Of a stretch of DNA of 64,000 nucleotides, positions 18,062 through 26,211 are shown piece by piece. A program made the translations under genes and the position numbers. How positions within the stretch are numbered: the first letter of the stretch is position 1; each line of letters opens with the position of its first letter. The notes beneath the pieces were generated by a model. That model ran no database searches and was not told the DNA's origin. It saw only the letters and a program-made list of their open reading frames with translations. The stretch comes from Phormidium ambiguum IAM M-71. GTDB lineage: Bacteria; Cyanobacteriota; Cyanobacteriia; Cyanobacteriales; Aerosakkonemataceae. Location of the stretch: contig NZ_MRCE01000004.1 of assembly GCF_001904725.1 (NCBI RefSeq), forward strand, positions 180,406-244,405, given 5' to 3'.

Positions 18062-20560
18062 TCAGTTGCCACTTTCCATTTTGGCGATATCAAGCAGAGT
18101 CTTGATTACCGAGTCAGGGTTCAAGCTGATCGAATCAATCCCTTGTTCCACCAAGAAGCGGGCAAATTCTGGATAGTCAGAAGGTGCTTGACCGCAGATC
18201 CCAATCTTCCGGTTATTCTTCTTGGCTTTTTCAATCACCAACCGCACCATTTCTTTCACGCCAGGGTTGCGTTCGTCGAAAATGTGAGCCACTAAAGCCG
18301 AGTCACGGTCTAATCCCAATGTTAATTGAGTTAGGTCGTTAGAACCGATCGAGAAACCATCAAACACTTCGCTAAACTCGTCTGCCATGATCACGTTGTT
18401 GGGAATTTCGCACATCACGTAGACTTGCAAGCCATTTTCACCCCGTTTCAAACCGTGTTTTTCCATTTCCGCCAATACCTTGCGTCCTTCATCAGGAGTG
18501 CGGCAGAACGGAATCATCGGAATCACGTTAGTTAAACCCATTTCGTCGCGTACCCGTTTCACGGCGATACATTCCAAACCGTAGGCATCACGATAATTTG
18601 GATCGTAGTAACGAGAAGCACCGCGCCAACCAATCATCGGGTTTTCTTCTTTCGGCTCGAATTCTCGTCCACCAAGCAAGTTAGCATATTCATTGCTCTT
18701 GAAGTCAGACATCCGCAGCACCACTGGATTCGGATAGAATGCCGCCGCAATCATGCCGATACCATGAGCCAGTTTGTCTACGAAGAAGTCAGCTTTATTT
18801 TCGTAGAGAGCGGTCAATTGTTGAATTTCCCACTTCGCTGCTTTATCTTCTAATTGGTCAAACTTCAACAATGCCAATGGGTGACATTTAATGTGATTGG
18901 CGATAATGAATTCTAAGCGAGCTAGACCAACACCATCGCAAGGAATCGAAGATAAACCAAAAGCTTCTTCGGGATTACCAACGTTCATCAAAATCTTAGT
19001 TTTGATTTGCGGTAGGTTATCGAGTTGGGTTTCTTGAACTTCAAAAGGTACTAAACCTTCGTAAACTCTTCCTTCTTCACCCTCAGAACAAGAAACAGTA
19101 ACTTCTTGACCAGTTTTGAGCAAACCAGTAGCGTTTCCGCAACCAACGATCGCCGGGATACCCATTTCACGAGCGATAATCGCTGCGTGGCAAGTCCGTC
19201 CACCTTGATTAGTGACGATCGCACTTGCTTTCTTCATAATCGGTTCCCAATCCGGGTCAGTCTTGTTAGTAACTAAGACTTCACCAGCTTTGAATTCATC
19301 AAGATTATGCACATCGAGAATCACCCGCGCCCTACCTTGGCCGATCATTTCCCCAACTGCACGTCCGGTAGTCAATACATTGCCTGTGCCATTCAGTTTG
19401 AAGTTACGTAGGACGCTACCAGATTTTTGCGATTGCACCGTTTCTGGACGAGCTTGAACGATATAAAGTTGACCATCCAAGCCATCTTTTGCCCATTCAA
19501 TATCCATCGGCGTGTAAGTGCCGCGAACTTTAGAATAGTGGTCTTCAATGATGCAAGCCCATTTACCTAATGTGAGAATTTCGTCATCATTCAGAGCATA
19601 TTTAACTCTTTCTGATTGAGCGACTGGTACGTTTTTCGTCAGTTTAGTACCGCCGACATCGTAGATCATTTTGATCTCTTTCGTACCCAGACGTTTTTCC
19701 AAAATTGGGCGATATCCGCCTTGCAAAGTAGGTTTGAAAACGAAATATTCGTCAGGGTTTACAGCACCTTGAACTACGTTTTCACCTAACCCATAAGCGG
19801 CTGTTACTAAAGCTGCATTCCTGAAGCCTGTTTCTGTGTCAATAGAGAACATAACACCAGAAGAAGCTAAGTCAGAACGCACCATTTTTTGTACGCCCAC
19901 TGACAGCGCAACTTCAAAATGATCGAAGCCTTTAATTGTCCGATAAGAGATAGCACGGTCAGTAAAAATAGAAGCAAAACATCTATGGCAAGCTTCTAAA
20001 ACTGCTCTTACGCCATGTACGTTTAGATAAGTTTCTTGTTGCCCTGCAAAACTCGCATCTGGCAAGTCTTCCGCAGTTGCAGATGAACGAACAGCTACGT
20101 CAACATCTTGACTTTCTCTTTCGCACTGTTCTTTGTCTTCACCTTCAAATCGATCGCATAATTTGTTATTGTAACCGTAGCGTTCGCAGAGTTTTTGATA
20201 TGCTGATGCGATCGCCGCCTGTAAATCTGCGGGGAATGGTGTATCGAGGATTAACGCACGCGCTTGTTTCCCACGTTCTCTTAAATTATTAACATCTTCA
20301 ACATTTAAATCAGAAAAAATTTGCCGCAATTTTTCTTCTAATCCAGCACCTTTTATAAAGTACCGATAAGCATAAGCTGTTGTCGCAAAACCCGTCGGAA
20401 CACTTATTCCTTTAGATGTCAATTCTTGAATCATTTCTCCTAGCGAGGCATTCTTTCCACCTACTAGGGGAATATCAGCAATTCCTACTTCTTCAAACCA
20501 CAGAACTAACGCTTTGTCTTTAGATTCTGGTGATGTTTTTTGTTGTATAGCAATAACCAT
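18062..20560 (-). CDS. ppsA: Phosphoenolpyruvate synthase
   Basis: Converts pyruvate + ATP + water to PEP + AMP + phosphate. The 832 residues have the three-domain order. The N-terminal ATP-grasp domain shows LVGGKNASLGEMIQ near residue 37 and SSATAEDLPDASFAGQQETYLNV. The phosphohistidine domain shows GGRTCHAAIIAREMGIPAIVG. The C-terminal PEP barrel has IGSNDLTQLTLGLDRDS and the active-site Cys in GICGQAPSDYPEF. It differs from pyruvate phosphate dikinase in length and motifs. With pyk in the same window, the cell can run the pyruvate/PEP step both ways. Confidence 0.95.
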   Translation of the reverse strand: MVIAIQQKTSPESKDKALVLWFEEVGIADIPLVGGKNASLGEMIQELTSKGISVPTGFATTAYAYRYFIKGAGLEEKLRQIFSDLNVEDVNNLRERGKQARALILDTPFPADLQAAIASAYQKLCERYGYNNKLCDRFEGEDKEQCERESQDVDVAVRSSATAEDLPDASFAGQQETYLNVHGVRAVLEACHRCFASIFTDRAISYRTIKGFDHFEVALSVGVQKMVRSDLASSGVMFSIDTETGFRNAALVTAAYGLGENVVQGAVNPDEYFVFKPTLQGGYRPILEKRLGTKEIKMIYDVGGTKLTKNVPVAQSERVKYALNDDEILTLGKWACIIEDHYSKVRGTYTPMDIEWAKDGLDGQLYIVQARPETVQSQKSGSVLRNFKLNGTGNVLTTGRAVGEMIGQGRARVILDVHNLDEFKAGEVLVTNKTDPDWEPIMKKASAIVTNQGGRTCHAAIIAREMGIPAIVGCGNATGLLKTGQEVTVSCSEGEEGRVYEGLVPFEVQETQLDNLPQIKTKILMNVGNPEEAFGLSSIPCDGVGLARLEFIIANHIKCHPLALLKFDQLEDKAAKWEIQQLTALYENKADFFVDKLAHGIGMIAAAFYPNPVVLRMSDFKSNEYANLLGGREFEPKEENPMIGWRGASRYYDPNYRDAYGLECIAVKRVRDEMGLTNVIPMIPFCRTPDEGRKVLAEMEKHGLKRGENGLQVYVMCEIPNNVIMADEFSEVFDGFSIGSNDLTQLTLGLDRDSALVAHIFDERNPGVKEMVRLVIEKAKKNNRKIGICGQAPSDYPEFARFLVEQGIDSISLNPDSVIKTLLDIAKMESGN

Positions 20561-20862
20561 AAGGCATGTCCTTCACGCTCTTAATTATCAGCATAAACAT
20601 CACTTTGTCGTTTCTCACCAAATGCAGAAATTCTTTATAATCTTCTGCTGTTACCTACTTTTTGACTACTTGGTTTCCTAAAGTAAAAAAATTATTTTTC
20701 TTGCTTTACAACCCTGTTATTTGCCCAACATTGACTATACATAACTTCATAAAAACTCCGAGTAACTTTGGTAATTGTTAAATAATCATTGAGACTTGAC
20801 TAGGATAAGTATTGAAATATATCTATATACTTTGCTCCCAGTCCTATTTGTCTCCTTATTGC
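20561..20862. other. 302-bp intergenic region upstream of ppsA
   Basis: AT-rich spacer between ppsA and the secreted repeat protein, both on the minus strand. It must hold the ppsA promoter. I see no reading frame with a ribosome site, no strong hairpin and no known riboswitch. Confidence 0.4.
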
Positions 20863-21660
20863 CTAGCGACTAAACTGAACAGAAAAGTCCTGACCATCCA
20901 GTTTTCCATCACCAAAAATAGCGTTAATCGAATTATTCGCCCCATATTCCACGCGAATATTCCCAGAAGCATCAGCCATTCCCGAACTAGTAATCCGAAT
21001 ATTTAGCGTCTGAGCATCTTTGCTGGTTAAAACACCGGAAAACCGCATTTGAGTCCCACCTGCTAAAAAGAAAACTAACTCTGCATTACCATTGGCTTGC
21101 ACAGTTACTGAAGCTCTATTAATATCTCGATTCGGACGACCCTGCAAAGTAAATAAACCGTTTCCTGCTTGGGAGAGATTGATCGGTTGATTACCTACAT
21201 TACCTTGAGAACTGCCTCTGAATTGAATACTAAAAGGTTGACCATCCACACGACCATTACCTGATATCGATTTAATCGAATTACCTGGCCCATAAGAAAC
21301 AATAACTCTCCCCGAAGCGTCAGCATTTCCAGAATTACTCAAATTAATGACTAAAGTATCTCTGGTTTGGGAAACTAACCGACCACCAAACCGCATTGTC
21401 CCTCTGCCATCAGCGTAAGTTAAACCGATATCAACAGTTCCATTTGGTCGTACTATAACTGAGGCCCGATTGATATTTCTAGTAGGACGATTGCCAATTT
21501 TTAGTTGACCACTACCCTGCTGAGTTAAATTTAGTGCGGTTCTTTGTGCTACTACCGGAAAAGATTCTGCAACAGGGGTAGCTGCTTGGGTTACTTCTAC
21601 TGCCAGCAAAGGAAAAAATACGCTAGTCAAAACTAGTGCCGCTTTTTGAAATTGATTCAC
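20863..21660 (-). CDS. Secreted protein with two tandem ~105-residue repeats
   Basis: The 265 residues begin with a signal peptide (hydrophobic core ALVLTSVFFPLLAV, cleavage near TQAATP, residue ~27). The mature protein is an internal duplication. Repeat 1 (~43-147) has GNRPTRNINRASV, MRFGGRLVS and NADASGRVIVSYGPGNSIKS. Repeat 2 (~160-263) has GRPNRDINRASV, MRFSGVLTS and MADASGNIRVEYGANNSINA. Each ends with (D)GQ(P/D)F(S)xQF. The pattern is beta-rich and resembles other cyanobacterial exported proteins of unknown role. No catalytic motif is visible. Periplasmic or extracellular location is inferred. Confidence 0.82.
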   Translation of the reverse strand: MNQFQKAALVLTSVFFPLLAVEVTQAATPVAESFPVVAQRTALNLTQQGSGQLKIGNRPTRNINRASVIVRPNGTVDIGLTYADGRGTMRFGGRLVSQTRDTLVINLSNSGNADASGRVIVSYGPGNSIKSISGNGRVDGQPFSIQFRGSSQGNVGNQPINLSQAGNGLFTLQGRPNRDINRASVTVQANGNAELVFFLAGGTQMRFSGVLTSKDAQTLNIRITSSGMADASGNIRVEYGANNSINAIFGDGKLDGQDFSVQFSR

Positions 21661-21871
21661 GATCTAAACTTTCCTAATTATTAAATTTTCTGCACGATTA
21701 ATTATAATAGACAAATTTTTATCTACTCAAGTTCCTGACTAAATCACCAAATCAAAAATTATTTTTCTCTATACTACAATTTAGAGATTTAACCAAAAAT
21801 TACATAAAGTTTTCCGATTTTTACTCTGGCTATTACACTAATCTAATATCATCTTTCTGTTTTGAGCAAAA

Positions 21872-22840
21872 ATGAGCTATTTAGAAACAACCGTCAAATT
21901 TTACACGGAAGTAGCAGAACAACCGCAAGTGGGTCTATGTTGTGTGCAAAGTAGTCCGCTACAATTACCTGGATTGAAAATTCCCAAGCAAATGCAGGAA
22001 ATGAACTATGGTTGTGGGACTACTGTTCATCCTACAGAATTAGTAGGTGAACCAACTGTACTTTATGTAGGTGTTGGTGGTGGTTTAGAAGCTTTGCAAT
22101 TTGCTTATTTTTGTCGTCGTCCGGGTGCAGTTATTGCTGTCGATCCTGTAGATGCAATGCGTCAAGCGGCAACGCGAAATTTAGAACTAGCGGCTCAAGA
22201 AAATACCTGGTTTGATGTTAGTTTTGTTGAAATTCGTTCTGGTGACGCTTTTGCGCTTCCAGTTGCGGATGCTTCTGTGGATGTAGTCGCGCAAAATTGT
22301 TTATTTAACATTTTTGAACCAGCTGATTTAACCAAAGCTCTTCAAGAAGCTTTTCGGGTTTTAAAACCTGGGGGACGCTTAATTATGAGCGATCCGATCG
22401 CCACAAGTCCAATTCCCGAACATTTGCGCCAAGACGATCGTTTACGTGCAATGTGTTTATCAGGTGCTTTAACTTATCAAGAATATATTCAACACTTAAT
22501 TGATGTAGGATTTGGACAAGTAGAAATTCGTGCCAAGCGTCCTTATCGAGTGTTAGATTGTCACAGTTATAATCTCAGCGAACCTTTACTTTTAGAAAGC
22601 CTTGATTCAGTCGCTTTTAAAGTAATGATTCCTGAAGATGGCGCTTGCATTTTTACAGGCAAAACCGCTATTTATCTGGGTAAAGAAGAGTTTTTCGATG
22701 ATTCTGCTGGTCATTTATTGCAACGTGGCGTACCCGTAGCAGTTTGTGATAAAACTGCAAACAAGTTAGGTTCATTAACTAATCAGGAAATTTTAGTTAC
22801 TGATTCTACTTGGCATTACACTGGCGGCGGTTGCTGTTAA
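21872..22840 (+). CDS. arsM: Arsenite methyltransferase, cyanobacterial ArsM type
   Basis: SAM-dependent methyltransferase that methylates As(III) and feeds arsenosugar synthesis in cyanobacteria. It has the SAM-binding strand VLYVGVGGGLEALQ (residues ~63-76), the VIAVDPVDAMRQ acidic loop and RVLKPGGRLIMSDP. Cysteines expected to hold arsenic are visible: C23/C24 in GLCCVQSS, C48 in NYGCGTTV, C-rich AMCLSGA, and a terminal GGCC. The C-terminal ~90 residues carry a family-specific extension. The 322-residue length agrees with cyanobacterial ArsM. No other arsenic gene (arsS, acr3, arsR) is adjacent. Confidence 0.85.
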   Translation: MSYLETTVKFYTEVAEQPQVGLCCVQSSPLQLPGLKIPKQMQEMNYGCGTTVHPTELVGEPTVLYVGVGGGLEALQFAYFCRRPGAVIAVDPVDAMRQAATRNLELAAQENTWFDVSFVEIRSGDAFALPVADASVDVVAQNCLFNIFEPADLTKALQEAFRVLKPGGRLIMSDPIATSPIPEHLRQDDRLRAMCLSGALTYQEYIQHLIDVGFGQVEIRAKRPYRVLDCHSYNLSEPLLLESLDSVAFKVMIPEDGACIFTGKTAIYLGKEEFFDDSAGHLLQRGVPVAVCDKTANKLGSLTNQEILVTDSTWHYTGGGCC

Positions 22841-22887
22841 TTAAGGTTGGCTGCAAAAGTCTTTTGTAGAAGTTATATGACTATTTG

Positions 22888-22932
22888 ATTGCTCATTAGT
22901 TATTGATGATGAATTAGTAACTGATGAGCAAT
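22888..22932 (+). terminator. 15-bp inverted repeat behind arsM
   Basis: ATTGCTCATTAGTTA pairs with TAACTGATGAGCAAT with one G-U wobble across a 15-nt loop, 47 nt after the arsM stop. The run of T behind it (TATTTATTT) is weak, so the terminator role is probable but not certain. Confidence 0.55.
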
Positions 22933-23302
22933 ATTTATTTGGAGTAACTACAGCCCTATCTAGGGAAATACCTAATATTTACTAAAACTTTACAAAATTT
23001 TTATCCAAAATTTACGAAAACTTTAAGCATAAAAGTAAGATATTACTTTGAAATAAAATTTTTTTTTGATAAGGTACATAGAAATACTGGAACAATAACA
23101 AAATGCGTCATCACTCGGTACGATACTTGCGGAGAATACTTATTTAATAATTAATCTAGTGATTCTACTAAATTTACCTCTGCTGCTTTCGGTCACATTG
23201 CAGCAACTGATTTTACTGGTAAAAAATATTTTTCGGGTGGCTTTGCTCTTGTTTGTTAGCATCTTCTGAAAGTTTTTGATAGTTGTATCTACCAAGAAAA
23301 AA
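22933..23302. other. 370-bp AT-rich upstream region of the GH5 gene
   Basis: Low-GC spacer with runs of A and T around 23040-23070. It presumably holds the GH5 promoter. No credible small gene or RNA is seen. Confidence 0.4.
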
Positions 23303-24916
23303 ATGAAATTACGTAATGTATTTTGCTTAACATTTGTTTTGAGCGCGATCGCAGGGATTTCCTCTGTACAAGCGGCAATTTTAGGAGAACCGTTAGTTGT
23401 TGAACAGCAACAGAGTAGTGATGCACTGACAAAATCGCGGTTTCAAAATCTAAGTCGTGGAGTTAATCTCAGTAATTGGTTCATTGACTCTAATCAATTC
23501 GATCCGAACTATATTACTGAACAAGATTTGCAAATCATCAAAGGTTTGGGATTAGAGCACGTCCGATTGCCGATCGCACCTAGTTTACTATTTGATGAAA
23601 ACAATCCAACAATTTTAAATGCGGAATACCAACTTTATTTGGATAACGCCCTTAATCAAATTCAAGCAGCAGGGTTGTCAGCAATTATTAATCTGCAAGC
23701 TTCTAATGAATTTAAGCAACGCTTGGCAACGGATGATATGTTTGTTGATAGCGTGGCACAATTTTGGCGCAGTTTAGCGACACATTTAAGTACTCGTAAC
23801 CCAGACCAAGTTTTTTTGGAAGTAGTTAATGAACCATCTTTTAATTATTTTCTGCGAAATGAGCCCGCAGTCGATCCGGTAGAACGGTGGAATTTAGTGC
23901 AAACAAAATTAGTTAATGCTATTAACGAAGGCGCACCTAATCACACTGTAATTCTCAAAGGTCATGATTGGGGGGAAAGTATTGATAGTTTGTTGAAATT
24001 GACTCCCTATCAAGACGAAACTACAGTAGTAACGGAAAATCCCGTACCGGAAACTGCCAGTGGAGATAATTCAACTTCTGTCATAACGGAAACTGCTAGC
24101 GGAGATAATTCAACTCCTGTTGTAACGGAAACTCCTGTAGAAATTCAAAAACCCAGTGAAAAGTATGTTTATAACTTTCACTTCTATGAACCAAAACGTT
24201 TTACTCATCAGGGTGCAACATGGATAGATGATGAATTTAGCGTGATTAAAAATTTGCCCTATCCCTTCAACGAAGAACTTTGTAACGCAGCTGTAGCAGA
24301 AATTGTTCAAGAAACAGCGAAAATTTGGGCGCAGGGTTATTGTAATCAAAAGTGGGATATTGCCAGACTAGAAAGAAGAATTTCACTAGCGGCAAACTGG
24401 GCGAAAAAGCATAATGTGTTGTTGACGGCGAATGAGTTTGGTGTGTATCGTCAGGTTGTTCGTCCTGAAGACCGCGCAAATTGGTTGCGAGACGTGCGAT
24501 CGCTATTTGAAAAATACAATATTGGTTGGGCAATGTGGGAGTATAACAGTGGCTTTGGTTTAGTCAGAGAAAATGAAAATGGCGATCGCATTGTCGATCG
24601 AGACATCGCTACCGCCTTGGGTTTAACATTGCCACCAATACCACCAGCGACGGAAGCAACAACCCCATCGCCTGTTGTTAATCCAGAGACAGAAATTGAA
24701 AACTCAGGGACAGTAGGAAATACTGTAACGCCTTCTCCATTTCCAAATAACCAGCCGCAATTTGTCCCGTCTTCTAGTTTCATCCCAAACGCAGATATTA
24801 CGTTTTGGCTGACTCCCGAAGAAGTCCCACCGTCCAAAAGCGTTCCCGAACCAAGTGCGATCGCAGGATTTTTACTCCTAACTTACACAGCCAGAAAATT
24901 AAAGCGTCGCATCTAA
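23303..24916 (+). CDS. Secreted GH5-family glycoside hydrolase with PEP-CTERM anchor
   Basis: The 537 residues (ATG at 23303; an upstream TTG at 23276 adds nothing useful) start with a signal peptide ending near SVQA. The GH5 barrel covers ~45-445: SRGVNLSNWF, LGLEHVRLPIAPSL, acid/base E177 in VVNEPSF, YNFHFYEPKRFTHQG and nucleophile E378 in LTANEFGVYR. The barrel is interrupted at ~243-282 by a Thr/Ser-rich insert coded by 39-bp tandem repeats. A Pro/Thr-rich linker leads to a PEP-CTERM signal (VPEPSAIAGFLLL plus KLKRR), which directs sorting to the cell surface. An endo-beta-glucanase role is likely but the exact glycan is not known. Its 3' end overlaps the convergent GNAT gene by 18 nt. 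Confidence 0.88.
   Translation: MKLRNVFCLTFVLSAIAGISSVQAAILGEPLVVEQQQSSDALTKSRFQNLSRGVNLSNWFIDSNQFDPNYITEQDLQIIKGLGLEHVRLPIAPSLLFDENNPTILNAEYQLYLDNALNQIQAAGLSAIINLQASNEFKQRLATDDMFVDSVAQFWRSLATHLSTRNPDQVFLEVVNEPSFNYFLRNEPAVDPVERWNLVQTKLVNAINEGAPNHTVILKGHDWGESIDSLLKLTPYQDETTVVTENPVPETASGDNSTSVITETASGDNSTPVVTETPVEIQKPSEKYVYNFHFYEPKRFTHQGATWIDDEFSVIKNLPYPFNEELCNAAVAEIVQETAKIWAQGYCNQKWDIARLERRISLAANWAKKHNVLLTANEFGVYRQVVRPEDRANWLRDVRSLFEKYNIGWAMWEYNSGFGLVRENENGDRIVDRDIATALGLTLPPIPPATEATTPSPVVNPETEIENSGTVGNTVTPSPFPNNQPQFVPSSSFIPNADITFWLTPEEVPPSKSVPEPSAIAGFLLLTYTARKLKRRI
24050..24135 (+). repeat. 39-bp tandem repeat inside the GH5 gene
   Basis: Units starting at 24050, 24089 and 24128 (the third partial) each encode ETASGDNST-type residues. 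The period of 39 bp keeps the reading frame. The repeat forms a flexible insert within the catalytic barrel. Confidence 0.8.
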
Positions 24917-25402
24917 ACGTAACCCCATAATCACCAAGTCGCGTTCTATGCCATCAAGTTCCCCAACACCGGGAAGATAACCCCATTGTTGGAAACCCAT
25001 TTTCTCGAATAAACGCAAACTTGGCTGATTATGGGCAAAAATATGACCGATTAAAGTTTTAATCCCCAATGCTGGGCTTTTGTGAATCGCAGTTTTTAAC
25101 AGAAAACCACCTACACCACAACCTCGATGATTTGCAGAAATGTAAATACTCAAATCTGCCGTGTATCGATAAGCAGGGCGGTTATAACAAAAATCTTGGA
25201 AACTCAGCCACCCAACAATTACTCCATCTTGTTCCGCCACCCACACAGGTCTACTATCTGGCGTGTGTTCCCGAAACCAAGCTAGACGACTTTCTACTGT
25301 CACGGGCTGAACATCTCCAGCCGCAATACGTCCGGGAATTGCAGCATTGTATATTTCTACAATTACAGGTAAGTCAGACTCAGTGGCATCCCTTAGATTC
25401 AT
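24899..25402 (-). CDS. GNAT N-acetyltransferase (phosphinothricin-acetyltransferase-like)
   Basis: Acetyl-CoA-dependent transferase of 167 residues. It has LRDATESDLPVIVEIYN at the start, the motif A region DLSIYISANHRGCGVGGFLL (acetyl-CoA loop R-G-x-G-x-G-like) and a C-terminal FEKMGFQQWGYLPGVGELDG typical of the PAT/MnaT group. Related enzymes acetylate phosphinothricin, methionine sulfoximine or similar amino acid analogues; the natural substrate here is unknown. Its 3' end overlaps the GH5 gene on the opposite strand by 18 nt. Confidence 0.88.
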   Translation of the reverse strand: MNLRDATESDLPVIVEIYNAAIPGRIAAGDVQPVTVESRLAWFREHTPDSRPVWVAEQDGVIVGWLSFQDFCYNRPAYRYTADLSIYISANHRGCGVGGFLLKTAIHKSPALGIKTLIGHIFAHNQPSLRLFEKMGFQQWGYLPGVGELDGIERDLVIMGLRLDATL

Positions 25403-25509
25403 AGAATTTAGAAAAAAAACTAAAAAACCATTGACAAATTCTAAAACAGTTGGCAGAATAGAAATCGCGTCGAAAGTAACAGCGACAGCGAAAAAACGAA
25501 AAACACCGA

Positions 25510-25583
25510 GGGACTGTAGTTCAATTGGTTAGAGCACCGCCCTGTCACGGCGGAAGTTGCGGGTTCGAGCCCCGTCAGTCCCG
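25510..25583 (+). tRNA. tRNA-Asp (anticodon GTC)
   Basis: A 74-nt cloverleaf: acceptor stem GGGACTG / CAGTCCC with discriminator G, D-arm with AATTGGTTAGAGC, anticodon arm CCGCC-CTGTCAC-GGCGG with anticodon GTC, and T-arm CGGGTTCGAGCCCCG. CCA is not encoded. Confidence 0.97.
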
Positions 25584-25630
25584 TTCCCAAAGTCAAAATA
25601 TACTCATTAGTTAGGGAGTGACTAAATTAT

Positions 25631-26083
25631 TTAAGCACTTTCTTTTTCGAGTAGCAAAGTGACAGGCCCGTCATTGATGATGGAAACATTCATCATTGCG
25701 CCAAAAATTCCGGTTTCTACCTTAAGTCCGCTGTGGCGTAACTTTTCCACAAACCGATCGTACAATTCTTTTGCTGATTGTGGCGCAGCTGACTTATCGA
25801 AAGAAGGACGACGACCTTTACGACAATCACCATAGAGTGTAAATTGACTAATTACTAAAAGTTCTCCGTTAATTTCTTGGACAGATTTCGAGAAGCGATC
25901 GCCATTTTCCCCATCAGGAAAAATCCGTAACTCCAAACACTTTCGCACCATCCAATCTAATTCAACTTCCGTATCATTACTGGAAATTCCGACCAAAAGA
26001 TTGAGTCCCCGATCGATTTTCCCGACAACTTCACCCGCAACTTCTACTTGCGAAGATTTAACTCGCTGAATCACTACTCGCAT
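25631..26083 (-). CDS. dtd: D-aminoacyl-tRNA deacylase
   Basis: Removes D-amino acids mischarged on tRNA, using the tRNA 2'-OH chemistry of the DTD fold. The 150 residues carry MRVVIQRV at the start, the SQFTLYGD motif and the cross-subunit motif [10 protein letters not shown], which together define the active site of the dimer. The start at ATG 26083 gives the canonical N-terminus. It is next to tRNA-Asp on the opposite strand; this is probably chance. Confidence 0.95.
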   Translation of the reverse strand: MRVVIQRVKSSQVEVAGEVVGKIDRGLNLLVGISSNDTEVELDWMVRKCLELRIFPDGENGDRFSKSVQEINGELLVISQFTLYGDCRKGRRPSFDKSAAPQSAKELYDRFVEKLRHSGLKVETGIFGAMMNVSIINDGPVTLLLEKESA

Positions 26084-26211
26084 AATTTGCCAACCACTTA
26101 ACTTTAATTAATTTACCTATTTTTAGTTGCATCAAATAAGCAATAGCTTGGCAGTTTTAGCCAGAGTGGGGCAAAATATAAGTATTAGATAATACAAGCA
26201 ATTAATCTTGG

